51,261 nucleotides of DNA from Clarireedia homoeocarpa (taxonomy: Eukaryota; Ascomycota; Leotiomycetes; Helotiales; Rutstroemiaceae): NCBI GenBank assembly GCA_001465935.1, contig LNKV01000112.1:17059-68319 (forward strand), read 5' to 3'. Shown here piece after piece: positions 48,251 to 51,261 of this stretch. The position numbers and the translations under genes are program-made. The notes below the pieces were generated by a model. It was not told the DNA's origin. It searched no databases and was given only the letters and a program-made list of their open reading frames with translations. Numbering within the stretch: position 1 is the first letter of the stretch; the number at the start of each line of letters is the position of its first letter.

Positions 48251-49205
48251 CCTTCTCTCCCTGTTTTTACTTTTTAGCCTCTGCCCCCTGCCTAGGGGGC
48301 TAGGCCAGGGGGTAAAAAATCAAAAGCAGAGGAGTTGCTTCGCAGAGAAGGGAGGAAGTGTACCTAAAAAAATTTTAGCTAATTACCTATTAGCTAAAAA
48401 TATACCATATAAATAAAAAGGTATAAAAGCCAAGTATATATAGCTTATACCTGTTATGCATTACTTTTATCTTTTTTATAAAGTAGTTATACCCTATGTG
48501 TTATGTTAATATATCTGTCTATACTTCTTAATTTTCAAATTAAACGGGTAAATTAGTCCTTTATATCTGACAAGCTTAAAGTAGGCTAATTTGAAAAATG
48601 GGTGCTCTGCTTATTTTTTTTTCTTTTTTTTATTAATAAATATTTATTTAATATTAAAAAGTTAATTTATTGATTAAAAAAAAAGAAAAAAAAAAAATAA
48701 AGCGACCGGCCGGCAGCTAATTTTTTTATAAAAAAAAAATAACATGGTGTGTGGAGCAAGGAATTTTATTTAGAAAAACAATATAAATTAGATAATAAAT
48801 CAATTAAAGTTAAATATCATAAAAAAACAAGAGTGAATACTTTATCTAAAAGTTATTAAAGGATAAGTGGCGGCCCTTTTTTTTTCTTCTTTTTTTTATT
48901 TTAATATTTATTTATTTTTTATATTTATTTCATCTTTAAATAAAAAAAAAAGAAAAAAATACGGGCCAGGGCCAGGCCCTACTAAAGTTGGGCCTGGCCC
49001 TGGTTTCACCAGCACCAGCAGCTAAAAGTAAGCTAACCTTGCTTGCTTCTGCCTATTTTTTTATAAAAAATTTAGGCAAAAGTAGTTTATTGAGAAATAA
49101 AAAGGTTTAGCCTTTTACTCTTTTATTAACTTTTACTTTTTCTTATTATAATATAAACTTGAAGGTATTAAGTTTATTAAAAATATTGTTCTATAAAAAC
49201 AACAT

Positions 49206-49277
49206 AGAGATATGGAGGAATTGAACCCCTAATTTCTGATCTGCAATCAAAATGTAGAACCGTCTACTACATATCCC
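49206..49277 (-). tRNA. trnC: tRNA-Cys (anticodon GCA), copy 2
   Basis: Same sequence as 28086-28157. Confidence 0.85.
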
Positions 49278-49356
49278 TTAATACGTATACACCTTACTAT
49301 TTTGGCTTTATTCCGCTTGGGTATAACGTATTAAAAAAAAAAGGAAAAAAAAGTAA

Positions 49357-49887
49357 CTATCCAAGACAACAGCTAACGCAAGCAATAGCATGGCACATCT
49401 CACAAGTATAAGCTACAACGTTTGTAGTAATTACATGAATAGGTAGACCAAAATCACAGGGAAGATTTGACGCACCAGTATACGTAAAAGTTACTCAGTG
49501 ATGGGTGCAAGCTATTTTGTGAGCATTTTGTAGATTTCAACAAGACTGGCAAAATCTACCCGCAATACCATGTAAGCAAACCACAGATTGAATAGGTAAA
49601 CTAACAAATGCGTGAGGTTTAGGTGGACTATTTAAAGCTCATTCTAACGAATTATAGCTTCTATTTAATAATGTTTGTAGTGAGTCACTATAGAACTGTG
49701 GAGTTAATCAAGGGTATCTTGTAGTAGCTTTACCTTCAACTAACTGTACATAAACTATATATAAGAATAGTCATGTAGCTACCACACTTATAATACTACC
49801 AAAACTACTTATTAAGTTTCACCCTGCAAATGCATCAGGATAGTCACTAATTCTTCTAGGCATTCCTTGTAGACCTAAGAAGTGTTG
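49357..49887 (-). CDS. cox1: cox1 last exon, copy 2
   Basis: Same as 28237-28767, including the Cys-rich tail. It lies upstream of nad4 exon 1 with trnC in between, which probably reflects the true gene order cox1-trnC-nad4. Confidence 0.9.
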
Positions 49888-50080
49888 CTTTATGGTAAGG
49901 TATGTACTGTAAAACTATAATACATCTTTAAATTTTAAGTGTTCATATCGAAACTGGCATATATCAAGGTAAAACAGTTATAAATTATAAATTATATAGT
50001 AAATTAAGTGTTACCTGCCGGCAGGTGTGAAATTGCACTGATAATTATCTAATTAAATACCGAGAGTTATTCTTATAAAC

Positions 50081-51261
50081 TTAAGTCTTATCACTGTATT
50101 TAATAATAACGTTTTTATTATTATGAGTAAAGAACTCAGCTTTTTTAATTAATCTACTAACAGAAGTAGGATACATAGATAAGTATCTACCGCATTCAGA
50201 AATAGATTTAAAAGTATTAACTAGAATACCAAGATCATCCCAAAGTTCAAGTGCTTTAGGTTTACCACCTTCACTTTGAAACCTAGCTTCATAAATAATC
50301 CATACTCTACCTTCACGCAATTCAAGATTAGAAGGCTTATTTAATAATGTCTGAATTTTAAGGTTCAATTCATCTCTATCAACAATAGGTTGATTAGATG
50401 TAGATAATCTTTTATTATTCATTTGAGATAAGATTAAATCTATTAAGTCTTTACCTTGTTTAGAATAATGATGACCTTTTTCTTTTAAACTTAAAATAGT
50501 TTAAAATCAATGAAGTCTAAATATTTTTTACCTTATCATTGTTGAGTATTAAAGAATGGAATCATAACTGATTTTATAAAATTAGCTTGAGAAATAACTA
50601 ATTCAATCTTTCCTCTAGAATGACCTATAGTACCCTCAGAACGATAAAATTTAACAACTCCATATGATTTAAAAAGGTTAGCACCAGGTAATTGATTTCA
50701 AAACTCCACAACTTTAAGCATAGCATATTCATCAATAAGAGCTTGACCAATAGAAATACTTAAAGTGAAATCTTTTCTAGATACAAACACACTACCTTCA
50801 CCTTCAAAGAATCCCATAAATCATTGAGGAGTAATATTAATAGAAAAATCTAAAAGATTAAAATCAGTTCTTGAATTATTCATTTCAGATTTAAGATTAG
50901 TGATAGCCTCTAATAAATTAGGATCTTTAGTTAATCTATAGTTTTGTAAAAGGTTAAATCCTTTAGTTCACGCTTCAAAATTCAAACATTTTGTCGTGTT
51001 TAAAGGATGATTAGAAAAAATATCTATTAATACTTGAACCTCTCTCTTTTTAGAAATTTCCAACACACCATATAAGGTATAAGATCTAACATTACCCATC
51101 TTTAAATTTGATTTAATAAAGTGGAGAAGATTAACATCGTCAATATGGAGTTTTATTTGAAAAATAAAAGCAAAAGTATTATGATCTCGTTTAATAGAGA
51201 AGTTTCCCTATTTTTTTCTTTTTTTTTTATTTAAATATAAAATAAATATAAAAAATAAATA
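50081..51261 (-). pseudogene. LAGLIDADG endonuclease, copy 2 (partial)
   Basis: Same as 28961-30141, including the TAA and frame change. It ends in the hairpin that splits motif 1. Confidence 0.82.

Larger units (their letters stand above)
48251..51261. repeat. 3,011-bp direct repeat, copy 2, cut by window end
   Basis: Same as 27131-30141. It contains A+T hairpins at 48614-48699, 48876-48959 and 51210-51261 (partial), and CCTGCCGGCAGG at 50014. Confidence 0.95.

Noticed and set aside
1..51261. CRISPR array or phage-type repeats
   Set aside because: The short repeats are hairpins at irregular distances without regular spacers; the context is a fungal mitochondrial genome.

Overview
This is a piece of a filamentous-fungal mitochondrial genome, most likely a basidiomycete (the group placement is inference). 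It is very A+T rich. Every host gene reads on the minus strand. TGA encodes Trp at invariant positions of cox1, cox3 and nad2, so genetic code 4 applies. Almost all of the DNA is group I introns and their homing endonuclease genes (HEGs). In 5'->3' minus-strand order the window holds nad4 (first exon only), cox1 (10 exons, 5' part missing), trnC, a 390-base N gap, cox3 (6 exons, 5' part missing), an acidic ORF overlapping the end of cox3, trnK, trnS, trnW, nad2 (5 exons), nad3 (2 exons plus a second 3' end), and a degraded ORF region. No rRNA, cob, atp, nad1, nad4L, nad5, nad6 or cox2 was seen, so the rest of the genome lies elsewhere.

Layout: 1-1640 holds decayed, unrecognised coding sequence. 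1640-5284 is nad3 with a duplicated 3' end and a GIY-YIG gene between the two versions. 5286-14079 is nad2 with four introns. 14080-14465 is a cluster of three tRNA genes. 14601-15191 is the acidic ORF. 15149 to about 26740 is cox3. 26741-27130 is unsequenced. 27131-51261 is a separate contig carrying cox1, trnC and nad4 exon 1. Its ends repeat each other: 27131-30141 reads the same as 48251-51261, offset 21,120 bases. That is the pattern of a 21.1-kb circle written out with overlap. In it, a nad4 intron runs directly into a cox1 exon, with a repeated hairpin element near the join. This suggests recombination between dispersed hairpins, or an assembly that behaved as if it had occurred.

The introns carry LAGLIDADG (single- and double-motif) and GIY-YIG genes, often fused in frame to the upstream exon. 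They cut the host genes finely: cox1 has coding exons of 14, about 15 and 22 nt and cox3 one of 26 nt. On top of the introns sit two layers of small repeats. The first is about 80-95-bp A+T hairpin elements of two families (T-tract...A-tract and A-tract...T-tract), about 24 copies. Several split HEGs exactly at the LAGLIDADG motif; in the nad3 intron both motifs of one endonuclease are hit. The second is G+C-rich palindromes, including the 12-bp perfect palindrome CCTGCCGGCAGG at seven places. Some of these are tolerated in frame and some break genes. The hairpin elements, their apparent site preference and their link to rearrangement are the best candidates for something undescribed here.
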